Source: Meconema thalassinum
Lineage: Eukaryota; Arthropoda; Insecta; Orthoptera; Tettigoniidae
DNA: 64,000 nt
Direction of reading: 5' to 3'
NCBI GenBank assembly: GCA_946902985.2
Contig: OX336390.1
Location: 527,514,861 to 527,578,860, forward strand
Shown one piece after another: positions 9,904 to 21,589 of this stretch. Within the stretch, counting starts at the first letter, position 1; each line of letters begins with the position of its first letter. The position numbers and the translations under genes were made by a program. The notes beneath the pieces are model-generated. The model saw only the letters and a program-made list of their open reading frames with translations, was not told where the DNA came from and made no database searches.

Positions 9904-11340
9904 CTCATAACTCTGGAACTACTGGTCCGATTTGCCTCATATCTCTTCTGGCATTCTTAAGATTCCATATAGCTAATAATATTTACGAGTTTCTAAACCT
10001 CAAATCGGCACTTTTAATTTATCATCAATGAGTTTTGGTGTTTCTACCGTGGGCGCCACAGGTCTTCTTTCTAGCGCATCCTATTGCTCGGCGCGACGAA
10101 CTATTCATCATAAAACCCAAGTTTTCGCTGCGCAGCGCAGCCCAGGCCTTAAGTGACATTCCGGCGCACCACACGGCGATTAAAGTGGAGCTGTCCCAGC
10201 GCTCTGTTCAAACTTTATAATGACGTTCCGCTGTTCTTACTGCAAAAAGTAATTACGGTGGCATCCGTAATCCGGGTACACTGTAGATAGTGAAATAAAA
10301 TGACCAAATAGTTGCAATATTGATATTGAACCGTGTTTATTCAATTTGAATTATATCTGTAAGTCACTAAACATAACTATGTGGACAGTTTTGTTTCAAC
10401 CTCCGGTGGTCATAAAATAAGAGATAACAGAACGTTGTTGATGTTTTCTTGAAGCGGGAATTCTTTGTATTTTGGTTTTAAAGATCATAGTTGTTCACTT
10501 TTCTCTGCTTCAATGTCGTAAAACACTATCAAATCACTACTATTGAGCTGTGTTAATAACATTTATCGTGGCGCCGATGAATTTAATTGAGAAAATTGTA
10601 CGTTATTATTATGTGATGGGTTTGACCGATAAGTACAGTATCAAAGGCCGTTCGAAGAACAGGTACAGTAATTCTGGTAGTAGGCCTATATACAAAATTC
10701 AAATTTCAGATTTTTTTTGGTTATGAATTTCCTTGGAGAATTCAATTTTCTGTGCTTTTTGTGTTATGAATTTCCTCGGAGGTTTACGTGTTTCAGGTGA
10801 TTTGATGACGAATGCGCGCAATTTTTTTAAAGGTTTTAATTTCAGAATGGATGGACCAACGTGAATCTCTATTCTTCACAGGTATGGTTCCAGTCATTGT
10901 TATATTTTTCACTGTATCGTTCATTAAAAGGTGGGGTGTAGGGAAATCCCCTTCAATTTTTTTTCATAAACAAAGCTGAATTTAAGGTGTTTAATGCAAG
11001 AAACAAAATTCTATGTCCGAAAGACTTGAAAAACAGGTTTTGATGTTGGTCTATAGATGTTCTTACAAAGCGGCTGATGATTTCTTTTAATATCGCGGCG
11101 ATTTTTTCCTCTTGTGAAAAAGATGAATGTCCAGCTGCAACCGTGACCACACAAATTGAGGGATTACTTTTCACTTGCCAATTATCTCTGTAAAATACCA
11201 TGTGTTTATTACCAAAGGTATAATGAAACATACATTTTATGTATAGGGACATGGGGGTATGGTGTGCGAATGCTACGGTAGTTGAAGAACAGCTTGTTAA
11301 AGACAACACTGAAAGACATCACTGCCATGTCAATACCCGT
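9904..11340. other. Noncoding flank, no gene recognised
   Basis: Unique-looking sequence right of hAT A. A small direct repeat TTATGAATTTCCT(T/C)GGAG occurs near 10722 and 10764. A minus-strand open frame at 10953-11309 (118 codons) shows no domain I can identify. No other feature seen. Confidence 0.4.
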
Positions 11341-11699
11341 TATGTTATTGGGTTTATGTCACTTTTAACTACCCCGTAGGGGCTTACATCTAGTGGGGCA
11401 TGGGTTGGCGACCATGGGACCACAGCTGGGCCCGGCATTGCTTCTACTTGTGCTGGGCTCCTCTCCGTCTCCTTTCCTGTCGACCTCTCCTGATCAAATC
11501 TTGTTCTCTTCCTACCCCGACGGTATTAGGGTATCCGAGGCCTAGGGAGTCTCTTTCTTTCCCGCCTTAATTGGTCCTCTCTCATCTTTCCTGATCCCTC
11601 ATTCTTCTAGGGGCCAGCCTTCTTTTTCTCTTCAGTATATTTCCTTCTTTCTTTAATATTCCCGCTCTGTTTTTATGAATTGACTCACCGTGTATCTAA

Positions 11700-12050
11700 A
11701 TTACATTTTGTGAGTATTTTTAATCTCAACTACATTTTGTAAGTATTTTGAATTGCGGGCTTCCACATATTGTGAGTATTTTGAATCTAAATTACATTTT
11801 GTAAGTATTTTGAATTTCAATTGCCTTTTGTGAGTATTTTGAATCTGTTTGGTGGGCATTTTCAGTCTAAATTGCGTTGTGTAAGGATTTTCAATTTCAA
11901 TTCATTTTGTATGTATTTTGAATCTCAATTGCATTTTGTAAGTATTTTCAATCTAAATTGCATTTTGTAAGTATCCTCAATTTCAATTGCATTGTGTCAG
12001 TATTCTGAATTTCAATTGTATTTTGAACCTAAACTACATTTTGCTCGTAT
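11700..12050 (+). repeat. Central tandem array of composite copy 1
   Basis: Degenerate tandem units of about 29 bp with core ATTTTGTAAGTATTTT and a variable linker such as GAATCTAAATTAC. The array resumes at 14334 after the LINE insertion. Spacing and unit divergence exclude a CRISPR array. Confidence 0.85.
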
Positions 12051-12054
12051 TCTT

Positions 12055-13872
12055 CTACTTTTGCTTTAGCGTTTGTCCCGCCTCGTGGCAGGATTTGCAG
12101 CGAATCCGCTGTCTCCACTTTACTCGGTCATGGGCCAAGTCCGGATGTAGTTGTAGGTTGACGCTTTTCAGATCCCTGTGCAGTGTATCGGCCCAACGTT
12201 GTCTCGGTCGGGGTGATCTTTTCCCGGCGACCTCTAGTGTGTAGCCCTGTTTTGCAATGGTGTCCGCTCCTGGCCGTAGCACATACCCATACCATATCAG
12301 ACGACCCTCACGCATTTTGTTGTTGATTGCCGCGACACCAAATCGTTCCCTTATTCTTTCATTGGTGATGTGATCCAACCTAGTAATGCCAGCTGTCCAA
12401 CTAAGCATCTTTGTCTCCATAACACTTAGCCGACGTTCTGCTTCCTTGGTGATCGGCCAACATTTAGTACCATAAAACGCCACGGGACGAATGCCAGTGC
12501 GGTAAATCTTCGATTTTAGGTAGTTTTTTATCTGGCGATCGAACATGACACCTGTCGTTCGCCACTTCATCCACGCTGCATTCCGAACCTTGACGAACAC
12601 CAACTGTTACATGGACGTAATTTCTTGGCTCTGCGTAGAGCAACAGTTGACAAGGTACTCTGGTCGGAGAGTCAACCAGATCAAGCCAAGCGGCACAGGG
12701 TCAAAAGCCCTTTCGAGATCTAAGAAAGCAAGGTGCAACGGCTTATTCTTTTCACGATGCCTTTCAACTAAAAGCCGTGTGGCTTGGTGTGGCGTGGATT
12801 GCATCTGTAGTGCTGCAATTTTTCACAAATCCAACTTGGTTTTTGGTCAGCTGGGTGATCGCACGTACCCTCTTATCGAGAATGCGCTCGAAGACCTTCA
12901 TGGTGTGACAGAGGAGACGAATTGGTCTGTAATTAGTACTCTCGGCTGGGCTTCCCTTCTTTTAGAAGATGGGTATCGTGATGCTATGTTTCCAATCAAG
13001 TGGCGTTCGTCCTTCTTTGACAATTTGGTTGAATAGTCTCGTCAACCAATCCGCTGCATTCCACTTCTGAGAGCACCATAGCTCTGCCGCGATGTCATCT
13101 GGACCAATTGCCTTCCCTTGTTTAATTTTTCAAAGCACCTGCGACCTCTGCGACATCAATAGGTTTGATAGAACTTTCGACAGCAATAGCGGCAGGTATC
13201 TGGTTGTGCTGAATTCCTCTGTTGAGACCTTCTCAAAGTAGTTTCGGCAGCGTTCTCTCGCCTTCTTTCAGTCGACGAGCAAAATTCCCTTATCGTCATT
13301 GATGCCATAGAAGCGTTGGATATCTTGATATTTATGGTGCTGGATTTGACGAGGTGATAGATGTCCCGCTCTCCCTTGCGTGTGTCAAGATTCGCGTCGA
13401 GGTCTGCGTACCGAGCAGACTTTGTCGCTGCAACAGTCTTCTTCGTTTCCCTGCGGGCCATTTTGTGAGCATTCCAACGAGGAGGTGTTTTGTCTTCCAG
13501 ACAATCGTGGTAAAGCTGTTTTTTCTTGCGTACCGCAGTTTTGACTGCGTCATTCCAAAGCCATGTGTCCTTATCAATCCGACGTCTTCTTGGCTTCGTT
13601 AGTCCAAGAATGGCATGCGTGGCTAAGTGAACAGCTTTCTTAATTTTTGTCCAGCTTTCTTCAACAGTTGTAATCGGCGGCAGCGTAAGACGTCTAATGA
13701 CTTCTGCTTCCTTCTCTTTAAATTGCCACCATCTGATTCTCGCTGGTCCTGTTCGTGCCTGTATGCCCATTGGCGGCTTTACACGGAGCTTGCAGATAAG
13801 TGGTCGGTGTTGGGTCGCAACTGTTTCGTAAGGGACGACTTTAGTGACCAACACTTCTTTAATGGGGGTCAT
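12055..13872 (-). pseudogene. Decayed RTE-like LINE, reverse transcriptase part
   Basis: Minus-strand LINE remains lying inside the tandem array of composite copy 1. Pieces in reading order: linker region 13872-13156 (WNDAVKTAVRKKKQLYHDCL), an RT block near 12804-12700 (LHLAFLDLERAFDPVP, which normally reads DLEKAFDRVP), and the C-terminal domain 12603-12055 (IYRTGIRPVAFYGTKCWP, WYGYVLRP, HDRVKWRQRIR). These blocks resemble RTE-type elements common in invertebrates. Frame breaks separate all three pieces and the catalytic FADD or YADD box is not visible. It ends with a TAG at 12055-12057. Confidence 0.75.
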
Positions 13873-13887
13873 TAAAGTACTAAGGTC

Positions 13888-14313
13888 TTAGCACCTGACT
13901 AGAATGTAGTCTATTTGTGTTGTATTTGTGCTGCTGTAGTATGTGATTAGATGTGAATCACGTTTATTAAACCATGTGTTCGTAATGACTAGGTCATGTG
14001 TTTCCGCATAATCGAGAATTCTCAGACCGTCGTCCTTCCTCTCTCCATATCCGTATCCGCCATGGGCGGCATGGTCTTCTTTCAAGCGACCAACATGTCC
14101 ATTTAGGTTGCCTGCAACTATGAGGATGTCCTCTGAGGGCACTTCAGCGGTCTTCTCGTCAAGCAACGCCCAGAAGGCGTCATTGATCGTTGCCGTTAGG
14201 CCTGTCTGAGGAGCATAGGCGTTGAAGCTGTGGATTTTTCTTCCATCAGCGATATAGACGATTTTTATCTGACGATCTTCGTATCGCTCGACTTCGAAGA
14301 CAGAACCATCCAA
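13888..14313 (-). pseudogene. LINE endonuclease fragment (same decayed LINE)
   Basis: A 141-codon open frame with exonuclease-endonuclease-phosphatase motifs: FNAYAPQTG, AGNLNGHVG (normally GDFNGHVG) and TQIDYILVR. It lies just upstream, on the minus strand, of the RT pieces. The D-to-N change in the GDFN motif should weaken metal binding. The N-terminal catalytic part is missing; the junction with array sequence is near 14333. Confidence 0.75.
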
Positions 14314-14899
14314 CTGTACTGATACTGCATTGTTCCATCTAAATTACTTTTGTGAGTATTTTCCATCTAAATTCCCTTTTGTACGTATTTCCCCTCTACT
14401 TTTTGTGCGTCTTTTCAATGTAAGTTCCATTTATTTTTCAATCTACCTTAGTTTTCATTCTGGTTTCCATTTCATTGTCATTTTTGCTATCACCCAGACT
14501 ATTAGGGGCCGATAACCTGGATATTAGGCCCCTTAAAACAGCAATTATCATCATCATCATCCTTTTAACTACTGAGGCTATTAGAGACACCGGGGTGCCG
14601 GAAGTTTGCTCAGAAGGGGATCTTTAAAGTGCCAGTAAATATACTAACACGGCTCTCTCGCATTTGCGCACTGTCAAATGCTAACTGACTGCGCCAGGAT
14701 TCGATCCTACAACATTGGGCACATCAGGCGGGAACGTTACCGCTGCGCCACGCAGCCAGTCTAGTATCGAGAGTGTGAAGCGTTCTTTGGATGTCAAAGA
14801 GGGAATATTTATTCTTTAGACCGTGCGTGCTGAGACAATGCGTGGTTAGATTGACTTAAAACGTATGCATCTGATGAGATAGTATGTAAATAGGGACGG

Positions 14900-15185
14900 C
14901 GTAAGGTGTACGGATTAGTTTTGTTGGCTCCAATCCCTGAGGTACTGGATTTGATTTCCAGTTCTGTCCAGAGGGCTGAAGGCTAGAACGGGATCCACTT
15001 AGCCCCGTGAGGATAACTGGGTAAAGTGTGGATTTGATTCCCACTCAACCCCATTTCTACTACACGCAAATGCCAGGAAGGTTTCTAACTGAAGGCCTCG
15101 GCTGCCACCTTCTCGATCCTCCCAAGCCTTAATTACAAATACACACGCTACTAAAGACGCCACAGTAATGCAAAAAGCAAAGCCA
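14900..15185 (+). mobile_element. SINE copy, CTGAGGGCTG body family, diverged
   Basis: Shows the same order of blocks as the SINE at 21590: TTGATTTCCAGTTCTGTC, AGAGGGCTGAAGGC, CTTAGCCCCGTGAGGAT, TTCTACTACACGCAAATGCC, AACTGAAGGCCTCGGC and TTAATTACAAATACACACGC. Diverged; head poorly preserved. Confidence 0.7.
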
Positions 15186-15309
15186 ACTCCGTAAAGGCCA
15201 TGAAGGCACTTGAAGCAGTGGAAGGTAGAAGCTTCCACCGTTCGTGATATCGACATTAGATGGGATGGAGTTGACAACTGCATGCCCGGCCGCCTTTTCT
15301 CCCCTTCAC

Positions 15310-15470
15310 TCCTATTTTTTTTTAAATTTCTTTTAGGCTCAGTGAAACCCAGGGCCATGTGCATCTGAAAGTGGCAGTATTGTTTCTAACCTGGGTGGAA
15401 ATCGAACCCACTCTCTGTAGATTAAAAGCTCAGCGCCTCTACCGACTGAGTTACAGTACGCAGTCCCCTC
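15310..15470 (-). mobile_element. tRNA-Lys-like SINE head, minus strand
   Basis: Read on the minus strand, 15470-15400 resembles tRNA-Lys: an A-box-like GTAACTCAGTCGGTAGAGG, an anticodon loop CTTTTAA giving UUU, and the B box GGGTTCGATTT. The acceptor ends do not pair convincingly, and related sequence continues to about 15310. A tRNA-derived retroposon or tRNA pseudogene is more likely than a functional gene. Confidence 0.5.
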
Positions 15471-16150
15471 GCCACAGTAATGCAGATTATCAAAATTACA
15501 TACCCATATGGACCTGATGATCATGATGTCTGAGCCCTTAAATGAAACAGCGAAACGAAGTAAAAAGAGGTGACCAATTTGAGGAGTGATTGGTTCTGTA
15601 TATGAGAAAACATAAGTTCGACGTACAGTAATATTTGGGAATAACAAAATATTAAAGCATAGTTGAGTTATTACTTTAAAACGTTCATAACAAAAAATTA
15701 TGGCAAGACTATTTAGAAGGATGTTGCGTTGTATTGTGACTGCTAGTACACTGATTGTGGGTTCTATCCTCTTCTAGAAATTGCTTTACAAGATTTCTCA
15801 CTTTCAATGTCTGTTGGTTCCTTAAAAAAAGTAAAATCCCAAGGATGAAGTCTTGCCAATCTTATACCGGGTGGTACGCCAGCTCCTTGCGATCCGGTTG
15901 TATGCGTCCCGTCACATATACTACAATTCTGAAAGACATAGGTCCCTCGCCCCAGACCGGGGTAAAATAACGAGATGTGTGTTGACGGGCTAGAAGACAG
16001 CAGGAATCGTGAGCACCACTATTAATTTAGTATAGGTACCTGGAACGAACCCGTAAAGCAAGCACAGATACTCAGAACACATACTTTAAAACAAGAGGTG
16101 CACGCACATACCGAGGGCAGGTATATTACACCAATATCTATATTCATCGA
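15471..16150. other. Noncoding, nothing recognised
   Basis: No ORF with a recognisable domain and no clear repeat boundary was found. Confidence 0.4.
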
Positions 16151-16154
16151 GAGC

Positions 16155-17880
16155 AGGTATTGTGTACGATTGGGAAGTGCGCGCTGCAGGTCAAGCTTCG
16201 CAGTAGCTCACATGGCAAGCGCGCACTAGAATGTGTGATAGTGCGCGATGGATCGAAGGTTCAAGTCCCATACATTTTTTTAAACATGCATTTTCCGGGG
16301 ATGTGGCAAGGTTGTGTACTTAATAGTTTTCCACAGACTGATTTGTTTATTTGGCCCTGTAAAAGACCGTGTCACCGCGGAGGTTAGGGTTCGATTCCCA
16401 GCTCTGCCACGAAATTTAATTCTGGTCTGAGGGCTGAAACGGTGTATACTCAGCCTCGTAATGCAAAAATGAGAAGAGGCGGATTGGATTCTTACCTCAG
16501 CCATCCTGGAAGTGGTTTTACGTGGTTTCCCACTTCTATTCCAGGCATATGCCGGGATGGTACCTAACTTAAGGCCACGGCCGCTTTCTACCCAAATCTA
16601 CCTCAATTACATGTACAGACATTACAGTGACACAGGTGCACGCACAGACCGAGAGCAGGTATTGTGTACGACTGGGAAGTGCGCGCTGCAGGACAAGCCT
16701 CGCAGTAGCTCACATGGCAAGCGCGCACTAGGATGTGTGATAGTGCGCGTTGGATCGAATGTTCTAGTCCCATACATTTTTTTAATCATGCATTTGCCGG
16801 GGATGTGGCAAGGTTGTATACTTAATACATGGTGGCCACTAATCCTGGAAATCCTGGAAAACTCCTGGATTTTGATTAGGTCTGGAAAACTCCTGGGAAA
16901 TGATGAAAAATTTGAAAACTCATTGAAAATAGCCACTGTTAATTAATTATAAAAATCTTTCCATCTTAAATCATACTCCTGCTGCGGTTTTGGGTGAGCA
17001 CTCTATGGTTAACGAAAGAAATTTCCTCAGGCTACCTGTTTCTGTGTGGGAGAACACGCGATAGTATTTTTGTAAAACATATTGAGTATAGACAACTTCA
17101 TCGCAATAAAATTGCAGGCGGCATTCTTTTCTCTTTTTTTAAGTGGATATTTGTGTCACAAAGGCTTTTTTAAAACAACAATTAAATCATTTGTGTGTAG
17201 GCTTGCGTATCAATAACTCAATCACCACTAATTTTTGTCAACATCTGTATAAGTAAACCAAACACAACTGCTTTATTTTGGTCTTGAATTAGGCAACCGA
17301 TAAAGCCCCCGCGGACTCGCGCTTATTTTTAAGTCTGGAAAAATGAGAATCACTCCTGGAAAACTCCTGGAAAATCGTTGACCGGTTTGAGTGGCCACCA
17401 TGTTAATAGTTTTTCACAGACTGATTTGTTTATTTGCCCCTGTAAAAGACCGTGTCACCGCGGAGGCCTGGGTTCGATTCCCGGCTCTGCCACGAAATTT
17501 AATTCTGGTCTGAGGGCTGAAACGGTGTATACTCAGCCTCGTAAGACAAAAATGAGAAGAGGCGGATTGGATTCTTACCTCAGCCATCCTGGAAGTGGTT
17601 TTACGTGGTTTCCCACTTCTATTCCAGGCATATGCCGGGATGGTATCTAACTTAAGGCCACGGCCGCTTTCTACCCAAATCTACCTCAATTACATGTACA
17701 GACATTACAGTGACACAGGTGCACGCACAGACCGAGAGCAGGTATTGTGTACGACTGGGAAGTGTGCGCTGCAGGACAAGCCTCGCAGTAGCTCACATGG
17801 CAAGCGCGCACTAAAATGTGTGATAGTGCGCGATGGATCGAAGGTTCAAGTCCCATGCTTTTTTTTAAACATGCACGGGC
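16155..17880 (+). repeat. Tandem duplication of a 505-bp unit carrying SINEs
   Basis: The block GTACGA(T/C)TGGGAAGTG starts at 16160, 16667 and 17749. Each unit holds a tRNA-like sequence (AGTAGCTCACATGGCAAGCG to GGTTCAAGTCCCA) followed by a SINE of the CTGGTCTGAGGGCTG family (about 16360-16640 and 17440-17700). The second interval is longer because a 575-bp MITE sits at 16828-17402. Subtracting it gives equal periods, so the array was made before the MITE arrived. Confidence 0.85.
16828..17402. mobile_element. MITE with 13-bp inverted ends CATGGTGGCCACT
   Basis: Perfect 13-bp terminal inverted repeats CATGGTGGCCACT at 16828-16840 and 17390-17402, flanked by TTAATA on both sides (16822-16827 and 17403-17408). 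The paralogous unit at 16318 shows the empty site CTTAATAGTTTT. Subterminal CTCCTGGAAAA words repeat at both ends. No ORF. Its superfamily is uncertain; a 6-bp duplication is unusual for hAT. Confidence 0.88.
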
Positions 17881-17987
17881 CTACATGACTACGATGTCGC
17901 AAAGCCCCTAAAGAATCAACAACAACCTTTCCTGCACATGCCTGACTGGAGAGAGAGAGAGTGCTAATTTATTTTAGGATTACATAC

Positions 17988-18780
17988 TGTTACGTGCCAC
18001 CCCCCTAGTGGCACTTTTGTTAACTGGATTACGGTGGGTTGAAGCACAACACAGATTGTTCCTTTAAATAAATAATTAACTTTATTGCGGCCAGAAAGTT
18101 ACACCGCTCAACAGCAAATACAAGCAATTAGAACCTTACTCCAGTTTCCTCAAGTCTCTTCCTTATGGAGCGCTCTTGCCCCTTTCACTTAGTCATGCAG
18201 CTAATCCTCCACTAATGAGACCCGTGTCCTCGCTAGGAATACCTGCACCTCTTCCTTATGTACACAAACTACAGTTACTTACGATAACCTGCTACACGCT
18301 GCATCGCTGTCCACAAGCTGGGAAACAATGTCACTGGATTTCGTAACTCGCAGGGCACTTCGCGACAATACCTCTGTCGCTCAGTGAAATCACACTCGCT
18401 CAAAACACAGGCAGTCCCCTGTATGCTTCTCACTTCCTCGCTGTCAAGAGACTCAGCTTCACTAGGGGTTTCGCAAGTCACGTCGCCAACAACTGTCGCT
18501 CAAGGTAAGCGCTCGCACTAGCTCGAAACACACACACCGCTTGACAGGTCGCTCTTAAATAGCAGGCCGGTGACTCAATAAATGCTTCTAGACCCATCCA
18601 GGGTTCACGGCTTCTCGAGGTTTCCATCACTGGCTGGGTCACGAATATTCTGGACCATCCCTTTGTCCTAGTAGTCCTGTTGCGTAAGGCGCACGCAATA
18701 CACTGAGGCAGAGCACAGCCCAGCCCGGGGGCAGTTGTGACTCATGCGGCGAGCGATGAAACAAACTCACAGCCGTAACA
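17988..18780 (-). mobile_element. Solo LTR, 793 bp
   Basis: Starts TGTTACG and ends CGTAACA (short inverted ends) and is flanked by the 4-bp duplication ATAC (17984-17987 and 18781-18784). On the minus strand there is a TATTTAAGAG promoter-like box near 18560 and AATAAA near 18090, so the LTR probably reads right to left. Internal sequence is absent, consistent with LTR-LTR recombination in a gypsy-like element. Confidence 0.85.
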
Positions 18781-18784
18781 ATAC

Positions 18785-19804
18785 GTAGGATCGAAAAGAC
18801 ATGCGTCTAAATGGGTGTTTCACAAAATCGGTTGTCATCATTTCATGTGCACATGGTAGTAAACTTGTTTTCAACGGTATGTACAAGTTTCCGTACACAT
18901 CTCGATGGACTGTGTTTAGTGGTTTAAACTTCACCAGTATTTCTAGAGGTCATTGATGACGTAGGCTAGTTTTATTGGTACATGAACAAGTCGTACTTGT
19001 TAAATTGAGTTCGCTGATATCAATGAGTAAGTGTACTCATCAGAGTTGCCCGACTAGTACAAGGATGTCAGGTGGGAAGTGCTCGTGAGAATTGTTACCA
19101 GTGATACCGGGGAATGTAGACTTGCAATTGCTTGGCTCTCCTGCTGGCAAGAACCTCGTACCGACCTTTCAAAAGTATCGTATTGAAAGTTAAAATCGTA
19201 CGACAGTAGTACCTAAATCTAATAATAACTTGTAAAACGATCGTGAGAGGTTAAAAGAGGACTTGTTCTACTTATAAAGGGTGTACTCATCAGAGTTGTC
19301 CGACTAAAACAAGGATTTTAACGAATGACAGACTGGTTAACACTGTAGGTCATAGAGACAGATTATATTTTATCACTGCAAGATGATGTCTCGTCGCCGA
19401 AAAAATAAGACCAAAGGCGGTCACTCTATTCTCTTAGACCATGCTCCAAAATTGCAGAGATGTGTTCTTTGAATGGATGTGAATACAAAATACTGTGTTA
19501 CAGGTTGACAGTAAACGCGCTTGCTTTGTGATACCTCAATTTATGTTCTACCGAGCAGCATTAAGGGCATGTTAATTGTGAAAGTATTGGGAGGACCACA
19601 CTGTGGCAGCACGTGATGTGACCGATTTCCTACTGACTGCTTGGGAGGGCAGACATTAAAAAACTGCTGTAAACAAAGCAGTGTAACCGTAGAACGCAGT
19701 AAGGCATATGTATTGCTCTTTGGCTTGAGGTATGAAGCAACCTGTGTATGTTGTTATAACGAGCCTCTACTGCACACGCCTGTTTTGTCACAGCCAGTGT
19801 ATAT
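18785..19804. other. Noncoding with a separated direct repeat
   Basis: A direct repeat of about 37 bp, GTGTACTCATCAGAGTTG(C/T)CC then GACTA and ACAAGGAT, occurs near 19029-19068 and 19269-19311. No gene recognised. Confidence 0.5.
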
Positions 19805-20486
19805 GTCGTAGTCAGGTAGTGAAATCCATCATTACCTGAAAATCGTAGGCAATTCATGAAAATCCGGCATATGATGTAAGAATGGATAGTTGCACCATCT
19901 AACGCGTGGTTCCATAAAGTGACTTAATTTTTGCCGTCACATAGTGTAATTCTTTTTGTACATTATCTGGCGGGAAGTCCAGTCCGTCATTTCATCAAGT
20001 AGCGGTAGTGGTGTCCTCGTGGTGTGATTTGCAATTAATAGTGGCAATATACGATATGGAAGTCACCGTGGACGTTCATAGGCTGTTGTTTCTTGAGGAG
20101 TTTTGCCAAATGACGATTTCTTTAACTTAATATTGTTTTTAGCCTGCACATTTTAATATAGTTCTGTTTTTCTATTATTGTAGCTTTATTGTTGTAAATT
20201 CGTTTTAAACCATAATAAATAAGCATTGATTTATATCTTGGAATATTTCGCGTACGAAGACGAAACGTTAATGCACGACTCCACTGCGTCAGTCATTTCA
20301 TGAAGAGTCGAATTAACAAACACCGGATCTTGATGAAGTGCCTCGTCTGATAATGTAAAATCGGTCCGTCACTTCATGAAGAAACGCGTCTGATAGTGCA
20401 ACTATACATTTTTACATCATTTGGCGTCTTTTCATGAAGTGCCCAGGATTTTCATGAAATAACGGATTTCAGTATCTAACTACGAC
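19805..20486. mobile_element. MITE with inverted ends of about 95 bp
   Basis: The left end begins GTCGTAGTCAGGTAGTGAAA. The minus strand from 20486 begins GTCGTAGTTAGATACTGAAA. Imperfect complementarity continues for about 95 bp through TAGTTGCAC. Both arms and the centre hold repeated TTCATGAA words. No coding capacity. Target duplication not clear. Confidence 0.7.
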
Positions 20487-20731
20487 GCGACGTGTACATC
20501 CACTCCCGCTGTCTATTCCACTCCACTACCGGCCATACGCTCGCTGTTGTGAGGTCGCACACATTGATATTCACTGCCTTTTTTTTTGTTGTTTCGTTAC
20601 ACTTTTCCAACCACGTATTTCCCCCTGGCGTGCCACTTGCTCAGTCTGCCTTCTAGAAAACATTTCAACCGATGTCCGCCCTTATATTACTGTAGTTACA
20701 AGTATTTCATATAGGCCTACATACCTATACT

Positions 20732-21532
20732 TAGGCTTGCCATATTTTTGGTGAGTGTAACCGGGACACATTAATATGGGATGGCCTTAGCGAGGGGTCT
20801 GGGGGGTATGGAATACCCCCCCCCCCCAGTAGAGCGGGGGGTCCGGGGCTCCTCCCCCGGGCATTTTTTTTATAATTAGAAGGAAAATGGTGAGTTTTGA
20901 GTCTTATTTTAAGCCTCGCAAGTGACGGGAGGGGGGAATCTGGCACCCTAAATTGTTTGATCTGCACACCCTTTAAAAATAGAAAAGGAATTTTTGCTAC
21001 ATGAAAATATATTTTCCCCCTTTTTAATGATAATTTTTTCTGGTCTACCATCTAGAAAGAAGTGTTAATAAAATAAAATTTAAAATACTTCATAAAGTTG
21101 TTTGATTGAACAATACTAAGCCTTATTATTTTTTGCAAAACTACAACTTTTTGTCTAACTACAAAAACAATATTACCAAAAAACCTCTTTTTGTCAAACT
21201 AAAAAACATATTAAAAATGAGTTAACAATGTTAATAATTGCTTTCAAACCACTCATATTTTTGACTTGTTTGCTCACAGATTACACACACTACCCTCGCA
21301 ACGCGCTGAATTAGCAGTTTGGGCTATTGTTTTGTGTCATACGTTTGAATACTTCTGACCTCTTTGACGCTGTGCGCGATAGTCAACGATGTTGATTGTA
21401 ACCGATTCATAAAAGATTCTTAAACACACAAATTCATTACTTTTTACATCTTACTGCCGTTTTCCGGGATATTGATAAAACCGGGCGGGACACCGGGACA
21501 AGAGCAAAATACCGGGACGTCTGGCAAGCCTA
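20732..21532. mobile_element. hAT-type MITE with 8-bp duplication CCTATACT
   Basis: Inverted ends TAGGCTTGCCA at 20732-20742 and 21522-21532, flanked by the exact 8-bp duplication CCTATACT (20724-20731 and 21533-21540), the hAT signature. Subterminal CCGGGACA words sit near both ends. It holds a G/C-homopolymer stretch near 20800-20860. No transposase. Confidence 0.9.
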
Positions 21533-21589
21533 CCTATACTGTATATCTCATCTAACTCCCTTGTCTAACTCTCCTTTTCCTGTCCTGTC

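Larger units (their letters stand above)
11373..14561 (+). mobile_element. SVA-like composite retroelement, copy 1
   Basis: Head 11373-11690 (GGGGCTTACATCTAGTGGGG onward), an array of about 29-bp units (11700-12050 and 14334-14450), then the tail GGGGCCGATAACCTGGATAT to an ATC run. The 11-bp duplication CTTTTAACTAC (11362-11372 and 14562-14572) flanks the whole. A decayed LINE lies inside the array. Without it the element would be about 0.9 kb. It matches copies 2-4 at 30469, 50483 and 61015, and has the short form of the head. Confidence 0.88.
11341..14760 (-). mobile_element. tRNA-derived SINE split by composite copy 1
   Basis: A minus-strand SINE whose 3' part is 11341-11372 and whose body and head are 14573-14760. 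Read on the minus strand, it runs from a tRNA-like head (GCGTGGCGCAGCGGTAACG and a GGATCGAATCC-type B box) to an end related to GGACGTAAAACCAATAACAT. The same family is intact at 62654-62885. The split is explained by composite copy 1, which duplicated CTTTTAACTAC on insertion. Confidence 0.75.

Noticed and set aside
10953..11309. Minus-strand open frame of 118 codons
   Set aside because: No motif, no homologue I could recognise and no supporting promoter or splice context; kept only as a note in the flank description.
11700..12050. Regularly spaced repeats resembling a CRISPR array
   Set aside because: The unit of about 29 bp repeats head to tail with only diverged linkers, no unique spacers and no cas genes, in an insect-type genome. 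It is the central array of a retroelement.
12056..14333. Target duplication TACTTTTG for the decayed LINE
   Set aside because: The word is part of the tandem array itself, so the match is not informative about insertion.
16150..16270. tRNA genes in the repeated unit
   Set aside because: The sequence has A- and B-box-like words, but it is part of a duplicated SINE-type unit and does not form a standard cloverleaf.
20800..20860. C/G homopolymer island as a promoter or CpG island
   Set aside because: Lies inside a hAT-type MITE with an 8-bp duplication and is short; no gene follows.
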